From assembly GCF_030818075.1 (NCBI RefSeq), contig NZ_JAUSZZ010000001.1:3410001-3474000 (forward strand): DNA of 64,000 bases, in the 5' to 3' direction. This stretch comes from Microbacterium proteolyticum (lineage in GTDB: Bacteria > Actinomycetota > Actinomycetes > Actinomycetales > Microbacteriaceae). Positions 54,931 through 64,000 of this stretch are shown in pieces. Positions within the stretch are counted from its first letter, which is position 1; each line of letters opens with the position of its first letter. The notes below the pieces were generated by a model. It searched no databases. It saw nothing but the letters and a program-made list of their open reading frames with translations, and was not told the origin of the DNA. Both the position numbers and the translations under genes were made by a program.

Positions 54931-56606
54931 GACGACCTCCGCACGCCGGGTCGGGTGGAGATGGGCTGCGTGAGGCCGAGGGCCTCGAGAGCTCCACCCT
55001 GCTCGTCGTCGGGGACGAGCGGCAGCGGCGAGCCGGTGACCGGCTTGCCGTCGCGCGGGAGGGTGAGCACGAAATTCGATCCGCGCCCGAGCTCGGACCA
55101 CACCGCCAAGGTGCCCCCGTGCAGGCGCGCGTCGCCGAGCGCGATCGACAGGCCCAGTCCCGTCCCGCCGATGGTGCGCACGCGGGAAGGATCCGCGCGC
55201 CAGAAGCGGTCGAACACCCGCTCGACGTCTTCGCCGCGCATGCCGAGACCGAAGTCGCGCACGCCCAGTGCGATGGCATCCCGATCACTGTCGACAGAGA
55301 CGACGATGGGACGCCCCTCTCCGTGCTCGATGGCGTTGCCGAGGAGGTTGCGGACGATTCGCCGGATGCGGCGGGCGTCCATGTCGACGGGGGTGTACCC
55401 GCCGGGGGCGACCAGACGCACGTCCGAGCCGTGCCCCTCGGCCAGTTGCTCCATCGACAGGATGACGTCCTCCGCGAGGTGGGCCAGGCTCGTCGGCTCC
55501 CGTTCGAGCTGCACCGAACCGGCGTCGTAGCGGCTGATCTCCAGCAGATCGGTCAGCAGCACCTCGAATCGCTGCACCTGCGCATGCAGCAGTTCTGCGG
55601 CGCGACCGGTCACGGGATCGAACTCCTCGCGCTGGTCGTTGATCATGTCGGCGGCGAGCTTGATGGTCGTCAACGGCGTGCGCAGTTCGTGGGAGACATC
55701 GGAGACGAAGCGCTGCTGCACGAGGGAGAGGTCGGCCAGCTCCTTGATCTGCGACTCGATGCTGTCGGCCATGGCGTTGAACGAGCGGTTCAGCGTGGCC
55801 AGCTCGTCCTCGCCGCGCACCGGCAGGCGCACGCCCAGATCGCCCGCGGCGAGCTTGGCGCTGGTCTCGGCGGCATCCGCGATCGGGGTCGTCACCGACC
55901 GCAGGACGAACCAGGCGATCGCGCCGATCAGCACGACGAGCACCAGTCCCACCACCCAGAGCAGCACCTGCACGAACGCGAGGGTCTGCGAGGCGCTCAG
56001 GAGGTCGTACCCCATGTAGAGCTCGTACGAATCGACCCCGTCCGACGCGGGGAAGCGCAGCTGGTGTCCGACCAGGATGCCGGGCACCTCCCGGCCGTCG
56101 AAGGGCAGCGCCACCGACTGCCACCACTGCAGGTCGGGACTCGACTGCACCTGCGTCCGCAGCGCCTCGGTGACTAAAGCGGAGTCGAAAGCGGGTGAAA
56201 TAAACGGCTGAGGTGCGAGCGGAGAAGGCGGCCCGATGCGGTACAGCGCGATGAGATCGCTGGACGACTGCTGGGACAGACGGGTCGCGATGCCGTTCAT
56301 GAGGGTCTGCGCGGCAGCCGGGTCGGTGGAGTCCACCGCGGCGTCCAGCGTCGCCTGCGCCGCGGTGGTGGCCCGCTGCGCTTCGAGCAGCACCTGGTCC
56401 TTGCGCGCGGTGAAGAGCTCGTTCTGGATGACGAGAGCCATCGCCAGGCAGGTGACGAGGATCGTCACCGCGGTCAGGGTGACGGTGATCAGGATGGTCC
56501 GGAAGCGAAGCGAGCGACGCCAGAGCGTGCGGAGGCGCTCGCGCGCTCCCCGCCAGTCCCGGAGCCCTCGCGCCCGCGGCGGGAGGGTCCGCACCGCCCC
56601 CGTCAT
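54927..56606 (-). CDS. mtrB: Sensor histidine kinase MtrB
   Basis: A 559-residue membrane kinase. TM1 is at about residues 36-60 (ILITVTLTAVTILVTCL), an extracytoplasmic sensor region follows to about 205, TM2 is VLLWVVGLVLVVLIGAIAWF, then HAMP, HisKA (VQQRFVSDVSHELRTPLTTI, with the phospho-His) and HATPase (NLLGNAIEHGEG; FGLGMRGEDVERVFDRFWR; GGTGLGLSIAL). It is the partner of MtrA in cell-wall and division control. I chose ATG 56606, seven bases after the mtrA stop; the frame also opens at 56645 inside mtrA. Confidence 0.95.
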   Translation of the reverse strand: MTGAVRTLPPRARGLRDWRGARERLRTLWRRSLRFRTILITVTLTAVTILVTCLAMALVIQNELFTARKDQVLLEAQRATTAAQATLDAAVDSTDPAAAQTLMNGIATRLSQQSSSDLIALYRIGPPSPLAPQPFISPAFDSALVTEALRTQVQSSPDLQWWQSVALPFDGREVPGILVGHQLRFPASDGVDSYELYMGYDLLSASQTLAFVQVLLWVVGLVLVVLIGAIAWFVLRSVTTPIADAAETSAKLAAGDLGVRLPVRGEDELATLNRSFNAMADSIESQIKELADLSLVQQRFVSDVSHELRTPLTTIKLAADMINDQREEFDPVTGRAAELLHAQVQRFEVLLTDLLEISRYDAGSVQLEREPTSLAHLAEDVILSMEQLAEGHGSDVRLVAPGGYTPVDMDARRIRRIVRNLLGNAIEHGEGRPIVVSVDSDRDAIALGVRDFGLGMRGEDVERVFDRFWRADPSRVRTIGGTGLGLSIALGDARLHGGTLAVWSELGRGSNFVLTLPRDGKPVTGSPLPLVPDDEQGGALEALGLTQPISTRPGVRRSS

Positions 56607-56613
56607 GGGCCGC

Positions 56614-57294
56614 TCAGGCCACCGCGCCGGCGCGGTACCCGACACCGCGCACGGTGGTCACGATCCGCGGGTTGTCGGGGTCGGCCTCGATCTTGGCGCG
56701 CAGGCGCTGCACGTGCACGTTCACCAGACGCGTGTCGGCCTTGTAGTGGTAGCCCCACACCTGTTCGAGCAGCATCTCGCGCGAGAACACCTGCTGCGGC
56801 TTCTCGGCCAGGGCGACGAGCAGCTCGAACTCCAGCGGGGTCAGCGCGATCGGCGCGTCACCGCGACGCACCTCATGAGCGGCGACGTCGACGGTCAGAT
56901 CGCCGATGCGCAGCGTCTCGTCGACGGGCGCCTGGACGGGACGCAGGCGCGTGCGGATGCGGGCGACCAGCTCCTTCGGGTTGAAGGGCTTCATGATGTA
57001 GTCGTCGGCGCCCGACTCGAGTCCCTTCACCACGTCGGCGGTGTCGGTGCGGGCGGTCAGCATGATGATCGGAACGCCCGATTCCGCGCGCACGCGGGTG
57101 CAGATCTCGATCCCGTCCACGCCCGGGAGCATCAGATCGAGCAGGATCAGGTCGGGTCGCTCCACCCGCCACGCGTCGACCGCCTGAGCGCCGTCCGCGC
57201 AGAAGACCGTGTCGAATCCCTCGGTCCGCAGCACGATACCGATCATTTCGGCCAGCGCGGTGTCGTCGTCGACAACCAGGATCCGTGAAGTCAT
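56614..57294 (-). CDS. mtrA: Response regulator MtrA
   Basis: A 226-residue OmpR/PhoB-type regulator. Receiver: acidic pocket VVDDD (residues 7-11), phosphoacceptor Asp53 in LILLDLMLPGVDG, Thr/Lys switch in IIMLTARTD and IMKPFNP. Winged-helix DNA-binding domain: LTPLEFELLVALAEKPQQV and VNVHVQRLRAKIEADPDNP, ending RGVGYRAG. MtrA is essential in mycobacteria, controlling cell-wall remodelling and division genes. ATG 57294 (MTSRILVVDDD) is the start. It is the first gene of mtrA-mtrB-lpqB. Confidence 0.96.
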   Translation of the reverse strand: MTSRILVVDDDTALAEMIGIVLRTEGFDTVFCADGAQAVDAWRVERPDLILLDLMLPGVDGIEICTRVRAESGVPIIMLTARTDTADVVKGLESGADDYIMKPFNPKELVARIRTRLRPVQAPVDETLRIGDLTVDVAAHEVRRGDAPIALTPLEFELLVALAEKPQQVFSREMLLEQVWGYHYKADTRLVNVHVQRLRAKIEADPDNPRIVTTVRGVGYRAGAVA

Positions 57295-57455
57295 TCGGGT
57301 GTACGTCTTCCAGCTCGGACCCGTTCGGAGACGGGCATGTCGCCCTCGTGGGGGCACCTCCCCTCGAGAGTAGTCGACCTCCCTGCACGCCAGGCGAGCG
57401 TGTCGGGGGTGTGTGACACGATGAGCGGACCGCCATGTGATGAGGAGGCGCCACC

Positions 57456-58818
57456 GTGACCGCGTACCCGGCCTGGACTCCGGCATCCCGCCCGGGGATC
57501 GTTCCGCTGCATCCCTACGGATTCGGCACGATCCTGGGTCGCTCCTTCGTCGCCCTGCGCCACAACCCGAAGGTGCTGCTCGGCTTCGCCCTCGTCGTGC
57601 AGGCGGTGGCCTACATCGTGCTGACCGCGGCCGTCGCCGGCGCGGGAGCCGCGAGCTTCGCTCGACTGGACACCGTGACTCCCGGCAGCGACGACGCCGA
57701 GGCGATCCTGGCGGGCTCGATCGTGCTCACCGCCGCCACCGCCCTCATCCTCGGTGTGGCCGCCGGCGCGTTGAGCGTCGTCGTGCAGGGTGTCGTCGTG
57801 GCCGAGGTGGCTCACGCCGTCGTCGCCGAGAAGCCGTCGCTGAAGACGGTGTGGACTCGCGTGAAGCCCGTCTTCTGGCGCCTGATCGGGTACAGCGCGC
57901 TGACGCTGCTCGCCGCCGTCGTCGTGCTCGGCGTGCTCGCGGGCATCGTCGCCCTGCTGGTGATGTCGGTGCTGTGGCTGGGCGTGCTCTTCGGTGTGAT
58001 GGCGGTACTGGGTCTCATCGTCATGGCGCTGTGGCTCGCCGCCAAGCTCTCACCTGGTGCCATCCGTCATCATCCTCGAACGCGCCCCGGTGTTCGCCGC
58101 GATCGGTCGATCGTGGCGGCTGACCCGGGGGCGGTTCTGGTCGACCCTCGGCATCCTCGTCATCATCTCGGTGTCGTTCAGCGTCGTCTCCCAGATCATC
58201 TCGATCCCTCTGAGCCTGATCGCGGGATTCGTGCCGGCGATCATCGCCCCGACCGGCGAGACCGACAACGGGGCGTTCGTCGGGATGATCGTCGTGCAGA
58301 TCGTCGGCCAGTTCGGCATCCTCCTCATCCAGTGCATCGCGCTCGTCGTGCAATCCACCTCGGCGGTGCTCGTCTATGTCGATGCGCGGATGCGGGTCGA
58401 GGCACTCGACCAGGACCTGCAGACCTACGTCGAGGCGCGCGACGCCGGGACGAGCGACCTCGACGACCCGTACCGGATCGGCGTCGGGCGGGTCGCGGTT
58501 CGACCGGCTCCCCTGCCCGTCGGTGCGCCGGGATACGACGCGCAGCCGGGCTCCGGCACGCCGGGCGCGCACACCGGGTACGGCCTTCCGCCCGCTCGCG
58601 GCGGACAGCCCGTGGACGCCGTCCCCGGCCCCCGGACGGCAGACGGCGCGCCGGCGTCCCCCGCACCGCAGGCCGGAGGAGACCGGGCCGCCGCCGAAGG
58701 CGAGGCAGCGACCGACCGGGCGACGCCTCGGCCGAGCGGCAGCCCGACGGCACCCCCTCCCGGCGCAGCGCCCGCACCGACGACATGGGCGGCGCCCGGC
58801 TCGAACGGCGACGCGTGA
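57456..58818 (+). pseudogene. GPDPase_memb-domain membrane protein, interrupted by a +1 frameshift
   Basis: Two frames together encode a membrane protein of about 450 residues with the glycerophosphoryl diester phosphodiesterase membrane domain (DUF/GPDPase_memb) and a Pro/Ala-rich cytoplasmic tail. The first starts at GTG 57456 (MTAYPAWTPASRPGIVPLHP; GFGTILGRSFVALRHNPKVL) and reads to AALWLAAKLS near 58050. The second continues LVPSVIILERAPVFAAIGRSW through STSAVLVYVDARMRVEALD to 58818. One surplus base within 58051-58056 (CACCTG) breaks the frame. Its overlap with the next gene (GTGA) argues that the C-terminal half is still the end of a normal cistron. Confidence 0.85.
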
Positions 58819-59471
58819 GCTTCCTCGCCTCCCTGACGGCGGCCTTCCCGCTGCTGCCCGACCCCGACCAGGCGCGCGAGTGGGCCGAGCGCGAACTCGC
58901 CGACCCCGCCTACGCCGCGGCGGAGCCGACTCTCATCGACCGCATCGCCCAGACGATCGGCCGGTTCCTCGGCGACCTGCTCCGGGTGCCGGACGCCCCC
59001 GGTTGGGCTCCGTCCGCACTCGTGATCCTCGCGATCGTCGTCGCCGCCCTGATCGTCGCCGGCATCCTCATCTGGGGACGGCCGCGCTCGCCCGCACGCG
59101 CCGCACCGGCCGCGCACGCCCTCTTCGATGACGACGACGTCCGGTCAGCGGACGAATTGCGATCCGACGCCGCCCGGGCCGCCGCACGCGCCGACTGGGA
59201 CGAGGCCATCGTGCTGCGGTTCCGTGCCTTCGCGCGCGGGCTGACCGAACGCGGACTCGTCGACCCTCCGCCCGGCGCGACGGTCCGCGCGTTCTGCCGC
59301 GAGGCCGCGGCATCCCTCCCCTCCCTCGTCGCCCCCCTCGACGCGGCGGCGGAGACCTTCGACGACGTGCGTTACCTGCGCCGACCCGGCACTGCCGAGC
59401 GCTATCGCGCGATCGCCGATCTGGACGACGCGGCCGTGCGGACGCGTCCGGCGCCGGCGGCCACGACGTGA
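58815..59471 (+). CDS. DUF4129 domain-containing membrane protein
   Basis: A 218-residue protein with one TM segment (about residues 66-86, LVILAIVVAALIVAGILIW) and a C-terminal DUF4129 domain (EAIVLRFRAFARGLTERGLVDPPPGATVRAF and TFDDVRYLRRPGTAERYRAIADLD). DUF4129 is usual in MoxR-DUF58 loci and in transglutaminase-like proteins; its role is unknown. The GTG at 58815 overlaps the previous stop by four bases, and its stop overlaps the next gene by four bases, so the whole cluster is coupled. Confidence 0.88.
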   Translation: MSFLASLTAAFPLLPDPDQAREWAERELADPAYAAAEPTLIDRIAQTIGRFLGDLLRVPDAPGWAPSALVILAIVVAALIVAGILIWGRPRSPARAAPAAHALFDDDDVRSADELRSDAARAAARADWDEAIVLRFRAFARGLTERGLVDPPPGATVRAFCREAAASLPSLVAPLDAAAETFDDVRYLRRPGTAERYRAIADLDDAAVRTRPAPAATT

Positions 59472-60634
59472 GCGTCGTCGACGCGCCCGCCCGGTCACGA
59501 CGACGCGGTGCGCTGGGCTGGGTGGCCCTGGTCGTGGGTGTGCTGGTCGTCGCCGTCGTCGGCGGCTCCCTGGTCTATGGCGGTTACACGCAGCGCGCCG
59601 CGCTCGATCCCGAATCCGCGGGACCGGACGGCACGCGCGCCGTCGTGCGTCTCCTCGAGCAGCAGGGCGTCCGTGTGACCGTCGCCCGTGATCGCGAGGC
59701 GGCCGAGCGTGCGCTGGAGGGCGGCGCGGCGACGCTGGCCCTCCGAGACGCCCCCATGCTGTCGGACGACGCCTTGCGTGCATTGACGGACCGGGCGCGA
59801 CACGTCGTGCTTCTGGAGCCCCGCACGCGCGCGCTCGACGTCCTGTTGAACGGCTCCCTGCTGGGCGGTTTCGCCGACGACCGGGCGGTCGCGGCCGACT
59901 GCGACGTGCCCGCGGCGGAGAACGCCGGTGCGGCGCGGGTCGGCGAGTCGATGATCCCGGGCGACGGTGTGCAGGGGTGCTTCCCCGTCGACGGCGGCTT
60001 CGGCCTGCTCTCATCGGAGACGGCGGGCCGCACGGTGACCGCGCTCGACGCTCTCTCCACGGTCACCAACGCGACCCTCCCGCTCGACGGCAATGCCGCA
60101 CTGGCCCTCGCCGTTCTCGGGCAGTCCGACTCCCTCGTCTTCTACGTGCCCTCCCCCGGCGACGCCGATCGCGCCGAAGACGTCCCGACGCTGGCCGATC
60201 TGACCCCGCCGTGGGTGAGCCCCGTCCTGGTGCTCCTCCTCGTCGCGGCCCTCGCCGCCGCCCTCTGGCGGGGCCGTCGATTCGGCCCCCTCGTGACCGA
60301 GCGCCTTCCGGTCACGGTGCGGGCGAACGAGACGACCGAGGGCCGCGCCCGCCTTTACGCGACCGCGCGTGACGCTCCGCACGCCCTCGGCACGCTGCGG
60401 CGTGCGGCGCGGGAACGCCTGGGCCGGCTGCTCGGCCTCCCCGCGCGGAGCGCGCCCGACCAGGTCGTCGACGCGGTCGCCCAGCGCCTCGGGGCGGACC
60501 GCACCCGGGTGCGGGCGATCCTCGTCGACGACCAGCCCCGCACCGACCGCGACCTGGTCGCTGCCGCCGACCGACTCCGCGATCTCGAGGCGAGCGTGCG
60601 CGCCGCCGTCCGAACCGAAGGGACCCCACGATGA
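59468..60634 (+). CDS. DUF4350 domain-containing membrane protein
   Basis: A 388-residue protein with TM segments at about residues 16-37 and 252-272. Between them is the DUF4350 region (LDPESAGPDGTRAVVRLLEQQGVRVTVARD), which resembles the GATase1-like/ABC-export-associated fold. The remainder is a cytoplasmic helical tail (TARDAPHALGTLRRAARERLGRL). It is the conserved partner of MoxR and DUF58 in actinobacteria (M. tuberculosis Rv3691-Rv3693-like order). The function is unknown. It overlaps both neighbours by 4 bp. Confidence 0.88.
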   Translation: MSVVDAPARSRRRGALGWVALVVGVLVVAVVGGSLVYGGYTQRAALDPESAGPDGTRAVVRLLEQQGVRVTVARDREAAERALEGGAATLALRDAPMLSDDALRALTDRARHVVLLEPRTRALDVLLNGSLLGGFADDRAVAADCDVPAAENAGAARVGESMIPGDGVQGCFPVDGGFGLLSSETAGRTVTALDALSTVTNATLPLDGNAALALAVLGQSDSLVFYVPSPGDADRAEDVPTLADLTPPWVSPVLVLLLVAALAAALWRGRRFGPLVTERLPVTVRANETTEGRARLYATARDAPHALGTLRRAARERLGRLLGLPARSAPDQVVDAVAQRLGADRTRVRAILVDDQPRTDRDLVAAADRLRDLEASVRAAVRTEGTPR

Positions 60635-61851
60635 CCGACAGCTCCGAGAAGCCGGCCTGGCCCGCCCCGTCCTACCCGGCCGAGGTCCCCGCGTCGACCG
60701 GCGCGGAGGGCGCTCCCGCGAACACCGCTCCCGAAGCGGGCGGCGCCACCCCCACGACGGGCCCGGACGGCGCCACCCCCACGGCCGGCTCGGGCGCCAC
60801 CGCCCCCACGGCCGGCCCGGACGGCACCGCCCCCACGGCCGACTCGGGCGGCGGCACGGCGGGTGCGACCACGCGCGCCCGGGCCCGCGCCGCCGGCGAC
60901 GATGCCGCCCTGCGCGAAGCGATGCACCGGGTGCGGATGGAGGTCGGCAAGGCCGTCGTCGGACAGGACGGCACCGTCACCGGACTGCTCATCGCCCTGC
61001 TCTCGCGCGGGCACGTGCTGCTGGAGGGCGTGCCGGGCGTCGCCAAGACGCTGCTCGTGCGCTCCTTCAGCCGCGCCCTCGGCCTCGACACGCGCCGCGT
61101 GCAGTTCACCCCCGATCTCATGCCGGGAGACGTCACCGGCTCACTCGTCTACGACGCACGGGCGGGCGGGTTCGACTTCCGTCCCGGCCCCGTCTTCACC
61201 CACGTGCTGCTGGCCGATGAGATCAACCGCACTCCCCCCAAGACGCAGGCGGCGCTGCTGGAGGCGATGGAGGAGCGGCAGGTGTCGTCCGACGGCGAGA
61301 GCCGCGCCCTGCCCGATCCCTTCCTCGTCGCGGCCACCCAGAACCCCATCGAGCACGAGGGCACCTACACGCTGCCCGAGGCGCAACTCGACCGCTTCCT
61401 GCTCAAGCTGGTCGTCGATCTCCCGGGTCGCGACGCCGAGGTCGACGTGCTCCGCCGCCACGCGAGAGGCTTCGACCCGCGCCGACTGGGCGACGCCGGC
61501 CTCGAGCCGGTGGTCACGGCATCCGAGATCCTCGCGGCGCAGCGCGCAGCGGCATCCGTCGCCGTCACCGACGACCTGCTCGGTTATGTGGTCGACCTCG
61601 CTCGCGCGACGCGTCAGAGCCCGTCGGTGCTGCTCGGGGTGAGCCCTCGAGCGACGACGGGTCTGCTCGCCGCGGCGAAGGCCTGGGCATGGCTCGGCGG
61701 CTACCCCGCGATCACCCCCGACCACGTGCAGACCATGCTCGTCCCGGTCTGGCGCCACCGCATCCGCCTCCGCCCCGAGGCGGAGATCGAGGGCGTCTCG
61801 GTGGATGCCATCCTCACCTCCGTCCTGCAGCAGACGCGCGTCCCCATCTGA
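60631..61851 (+). CDS. MoxR family AAA+ ATPase
   Basis: A 406-residue chaperone-like ATPase. The first 80 residues are a low-complexity Thr/Pro/Gly/Ala tail made of four imperfect units of about 15 residues ([13 protein letters not shown]), unusual for the family. The AAA core follows: Walker [17 protein letters not shown] (Ala in place of Gly before Lys-Thr), Walker [25 protein letters not shown], sensor 1 [25 protein letters not shown], and the lid domain. MoxR proteins cooperate with von Willebrand/DUF58 partners in maturing membrane or secreted complexes. Start ATG 60631 overlaps the DUF4350 stop. Confidence 0.93.
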   Translation: MTDSSEKPAWPAPSYPAEVPASTGAEGAPANTAPEAGGATPTTGPDGATPTAGSGATAPTAGPDGTAPTADSGGGTAGATTRARARAAGDDAALREAMHRVRMEVGKAVVGQDGTVTGLLIALLSRGHVLLEGVPGVAKTLLVRSFSRALGLDTRRVQFTPDLMPGDVTGSLVYDARAGGFDFRPGPVFTHVLLADEINRTPPKTQAALLEAMEERQVSSDGESRALPDPFLVAATQNPIEHEGTYTLPEAQLDRFLLKLVVDLPGRDAEVDVLRRHARGFDPRRLGDAGLEPVVTASEILAAQRAAASVAVTDDLLGYVVDLARATRQSPSVLLGVSPRATTGLLAAAKAWAWLGGYPAITPDHVQTMLVPVWRHRIRLRPEAEIEGVSVDAILTSVLQQTRVPI

Positions 61852-63152
61852 TGTTCGTCACCGGCCGCCTCGCCCTGCTCGTCGCCCTCGGCGTCGTGCC
61901 CGTCATGCTGCTCAGCAGCGCGGGCGCGTCGGCATGGGCCGTCGCGGGCGGCTGGGTCCTGCTGTGCGCTGCGCTGGCCACCGCCGACGTGGCCGCGGCG
62001 GCCGATGCGCGCCGGGTGGAGATCACGCGGACGCTGGCGGAACGGGGCCTGCGCGACGAGCCGATCGCGGGCGAGATCCGGGTACGCAACCTCGGCACCC
62101 GCCTGCTGCGCGCGCGCGTACGAGACGCGTGGCAGCCGACCGCCGGGGCTCCCGAGGAGCGTCAGAGCCTGACCGTGCCGCCGGGCGAGCGGCGGGGGGC
62201 ACCGCTGCGGCTGGTCCCCCGCCGCCGGGGGGAACTGCGCAGCGCCTTCGTGGTCGTGCGTTCGGCCGGACCGCTGGGCCTTGCCGGACGGCAGGCCGTC
62301 ATCGACGCGCCCGCCCGCGTGCGGGTGCTGCCCCCGTTCACGGCACGTCGGCATCTCCCCTCCCGCCTGGCCCGGCTCCGCGAACTCGACGGGAACACCA
62401 CGCTGCAGGTGCGCGGCCAGGGCACCGAGTTCGACAGCCTGCGCGAATACGTCCGCGGCGACGACGTGCGCTCGATCGACTGGCGGGCCACCGCCCGCGC
62501 GGGGACGACGATGCTGCGCACGTGGCGACCCGAGCGCGACCGGCACGTCGTGATCGTCATCGACACGGGGCGCACGGCCGCCGCGCGCGTCGGCGACGGT
62601 GTGCGCCTGGATGCCGCGATGGAGGCGGCTCTGCTGCTGTCGGTGCTGGCGTCCCGCGCCGGCGATCACGTGCACCTGCTCATGTTCGACCGCGCGACCC
62701 GCGCCCGCGTCACGCGCGTCGACGGGGCGCCGCTCCTGCCCGCCCTGGTGGATGCCATGTGTCCGGTCGAGCCGCAACTCATCGACACCGATTGGGATGC
62801 CGCCTTCGCGCAGGTGCGCGGCCTGTCGGTGCGTCCGGCCCTGGTCGTGCTGCTCACCGCCGCCGACGATCCCGAGGCCGCGCGCGCCTTCCTCGCGTCG
62901 CTGCCCGCCGTGGCGGCACGATCGCGGCTGCTGGTGGCCACCGCGACCGACGGACCGGGCGGAACACCCGCACACCGGGATGCCGCCGACGTCTACGCCG
63001 CGGCCGCCGTGGAGCGCGCACGACACGACGCCGCACGCGTGCGCGACGCGGTGCTGCGTGCGGGCGGCGACGCGGTGTCCGCGTCCGCCGACGACCTGCC
63101 GCCCCTCGTCGCCGACCGCTATCTGGCGCTCAAGGCGGCGGGTCGGCTTTAG
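61851..63152 (+). CDS. DUF58 domain-containing protein
   Basis: A 433-residue protein with two N-terminal TM helices (about residues 5-23 and 27-46) and a DUF58 domain: [26 protein letters not shown] is the signature, followed by a vWA-like fold starting [15 protein letters not shown] (a MIDAS-type DxG/S remnant). The ATG at 61851 shares its A with the MoxR stop (TGATG). MoxR-DUF58 pairs are proposed to form a chaperone and adaptor complex at the membrane. It is the last gene of the cluster. Confidence 0.92.
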   Translation: MFVTGRLALLVALGVVPVMLLSSAGASAWAVAGGWVLLCAALATADVAAAADARRVEITRTLAERGLRDEPIAGEIRVRNLGTRLLRARVRDAWQPTAGAPEERQSLTVPPGERRGAPLRLVPRRRGELRSAFVVVRSAGPLGLAGRQAVIDAPARVRVLPPFTARRHLPSRLARLRELDGNTTLQVRGQGTEFDSLREYVRGDDVRSIDWRATARAGTTMLRTWRPERDRHVVIVIDTGRTAAARVGDGVRLDAAMEAALLLSVLASRAGDHVHLLMFDRATRARVTRVDGAPLLPALVDAMCPVEPQLIDTDWDAAFAQVRGLSVRPALVVLLTAADDPEAARAFLASLPAVAARSRLLVATATDGPGGTPAHRDAADVYAAAAVERARHDAARVRDAVLRAGGDAVSASADDLPPLVADRYLALKAAGRL

Positions 63153-63195
63153 CGCACCCAGCCATCATGCAGCCCGAGACATACGTCGCGGCTTA

Positions 63196-63201
63196 TCCTG
63201 A
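63196..63201 (+). promoter_or_regulatory. Possible -10 box for oleA
   Basis: TATCCT about 76 bases before the TTG start at 63278. It is the best -10 match in the 125-bp gap; a leader of about 70 bases would result. Confidence 0.3.
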
Positions 63202-63277
63202 GGGGTACCCTTCGAGCCGTCTGCGCGTCCCCTCCGTGCCCGGCTGCGCCGTCTACGCACAGGATGCGGGAGCTCTC

Positions 63278-64000
63278 TTGCCAGGTAACGCCACCACGCA
63301 CTTCCACGATGTGGCCCTCGTTTCGGTGGCGAGCGTCCTGCCCAGCCGCGTGACGACGTCGGACGACATCGAGGCGCGGCTGGCGCCGGCGCTGCAGCGC
63401 CTCAAGCTCAAGCCCGGACTCCTGCGTCGCGTCGCGGGAGTCAACGAACGGCGAAACTGGGCCGAGGGAGAGTCGTCCGACGAGGCGACCATCGCCGCGG
63501 GCAAGCAGGCGCTCGCCGAGGCGGGTGTCGATGCGGGTGACATCGGCCTCATCATCAACACCTCCGTCACGCGCAAGCATCTCGAGCCCTCGGTGGCCGT
63601 GCGCCTGCACCACGGGCTGGGCCTTCCGAGCTCCGCCATCAACTTCGACGTCGCCAACGCGTGCCTCGGATTCATCAACGGCATGAGCCTGGCCGCGGGC
63701 ATGATCCAGTCGGGTCAGGTGAAGTACGCCCTGATCGTCAACGGCGAGGATGCCGACGAGATCCAGGTCAACACGATCAACCGTCTCGTACGCGAGGACC
63801 TCGACCGCGACGCGTTCATGCAGGAGTTCGCGTCTCTGACGCTGGGCTCGGGAGCGGCTGCGGCCGTCCTGGGCCGCGCGAGCGACCACCCGGAGGGCCA
63901 CCGCATCGTGGGCGGCGTGACCCGCGCCGCGACGCAGTTCTACGACCTCTGCGTGGGAAGCGTCGACGGCATGTTCACCGATGCCAAGGCGCTGCTGAAG
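63278..64000 (+). CDS. oleA: 3-oxoacyl-ACP synthase III family protein OleA (3' end beyond window)
   Basis: The first 241 codons of a thiolase-fold enzyme. The catalytic Cys129 lies in NFDVANACLGFINGM. KLKPGLLRRVAGVNERRNW, DIGLIINTSVTRKHLEPSVA and LVREDLDRDAFMQEFASLTLGSGAAAAVLG are characteristic of OleA, which condenses two fatty acyl-CoAs head to head in long-chain olefin synthesis, rather than of FabH. The start is TTG at 63278 with GGGAG five bases upstream; no ATG or GTG lies in a suitable position. The His and Asn catalytic partners lie beyond the window. oleBCD would be expected downstream. Confidence 0.9.
   Translation, partial: MPGNATTHFHDVALVSVASVLPSRVTTSDDIEARLAPALQRLKLKPGLLRRVAGVNERRNWAEGESSDEATIAAGKQALAEAGVDAGDIGLIINTSVTRKHLEPSVAVRLHHGLGLPSSAINFDVANACLGFINGMSLAAGMIQSGQVKYALIVNGEDADEIQVNTINRLVREDLDRDAFMQEFASLTLGSGAAAAVLGRASDHPEGHRIVGGVTRAATQFYDLCVGSVDGMFTDAKALLK

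Overview
The window is high-GC (about 70%) actinobacterial DNA. The gene content and order (WhiB1, PdtaS, SigH/ZAS anti-sigma, Kgd-type oxoglutarate dehydrogenase, GuaB1, LpqB-MtrB-MtrA, OleA) together with the absence of mycolate-specific genes point to Microbacteriaceae, most likely Microbacterium. That assignment is an inference from content and style; no rRNA gene is present to confirm it. No tRNA, rRNA, CRISPR, insertion sequence or prophage was recognised.

Layout. 1-3.8 kb: the end of a tightly overlapping dipeptide/oligopeptide ABC transporter operon (binding protein, two permeases, two ATPases). 3.8-9.9 kb: an accessory-looking stretch of small modules: a TetR regulator with a small membrane protein, a TetR regulator with a VOC-fold protein, a DUF3500 lipoprotein, and an M4 metalloprotease overlapping its probable inhibitor emfourin. 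These modules are punctuated by four copies of a GATC-centred palindromic repeat. 9.9-22.9 kb: housekeeping and metabolic genes: acetyltransferase, uracil-DNA glycosylase with a purine phosphoribosyltransferase, two SDRs, metY and metX, an MFS exporter, a repeat-built coiled-coil protein, a thiamine-binding protein, a DUF2029 mannosyltransferase, NAD(P)H-hydrate dehydratase and an Old Yellow Enzyme. 23-28 kb: two CNNM/HlyC-type membrane proteins and guaB1, an order like Mycobacterium tuberculosis Rv1841c-Rv1843c, with a GH76-like gene placed between them on the other strand. 28-32 kb: the very large kgd gene. 32-37.5 kb: an MprF-like DUF2156 protein with a membrane-anchored esterase, and an Eis-type acetyltransferase. 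37.5-57.3 kb: a block whose order resembles M. tuberculosis Rv3219-Rv3246: sigH, anti-sigma, aroA, rsgA, bcp, whiB1, pdtaS, an Rv3235-family protein, secA, hpf, comF, lpqB, mtrB, mtrA. 57.4-63.2 kb: a MoxR/DUF58/DUF4129/DUF4350 membrane cluster. 63.3 kb to the end: the start of oleA.

Regulation seen in the sequence. A textbook SigH/SigR promoter (GGAAT-N18-GTT) for sigH lies inside the first codons of aroA. At least ten genes have a TANNNT box ending six or seven bases before the start codon, which predicts leaderless mRNAs. Two divergent TetR loci carry clear operators; in the second, the arms of the dyad appear to supply the Shine-Dalgarno sequences of both divergent genes.

Two genes that are normally intact (guaB1 and a GPDPase_memb-domain protein) each carry an apparent one-base insertion. 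These could be assembly errors or real lesions. Several gene-poor spacers contain minisatellite-like tandem repeats of 34, 42, 64 and 84-89 bp.
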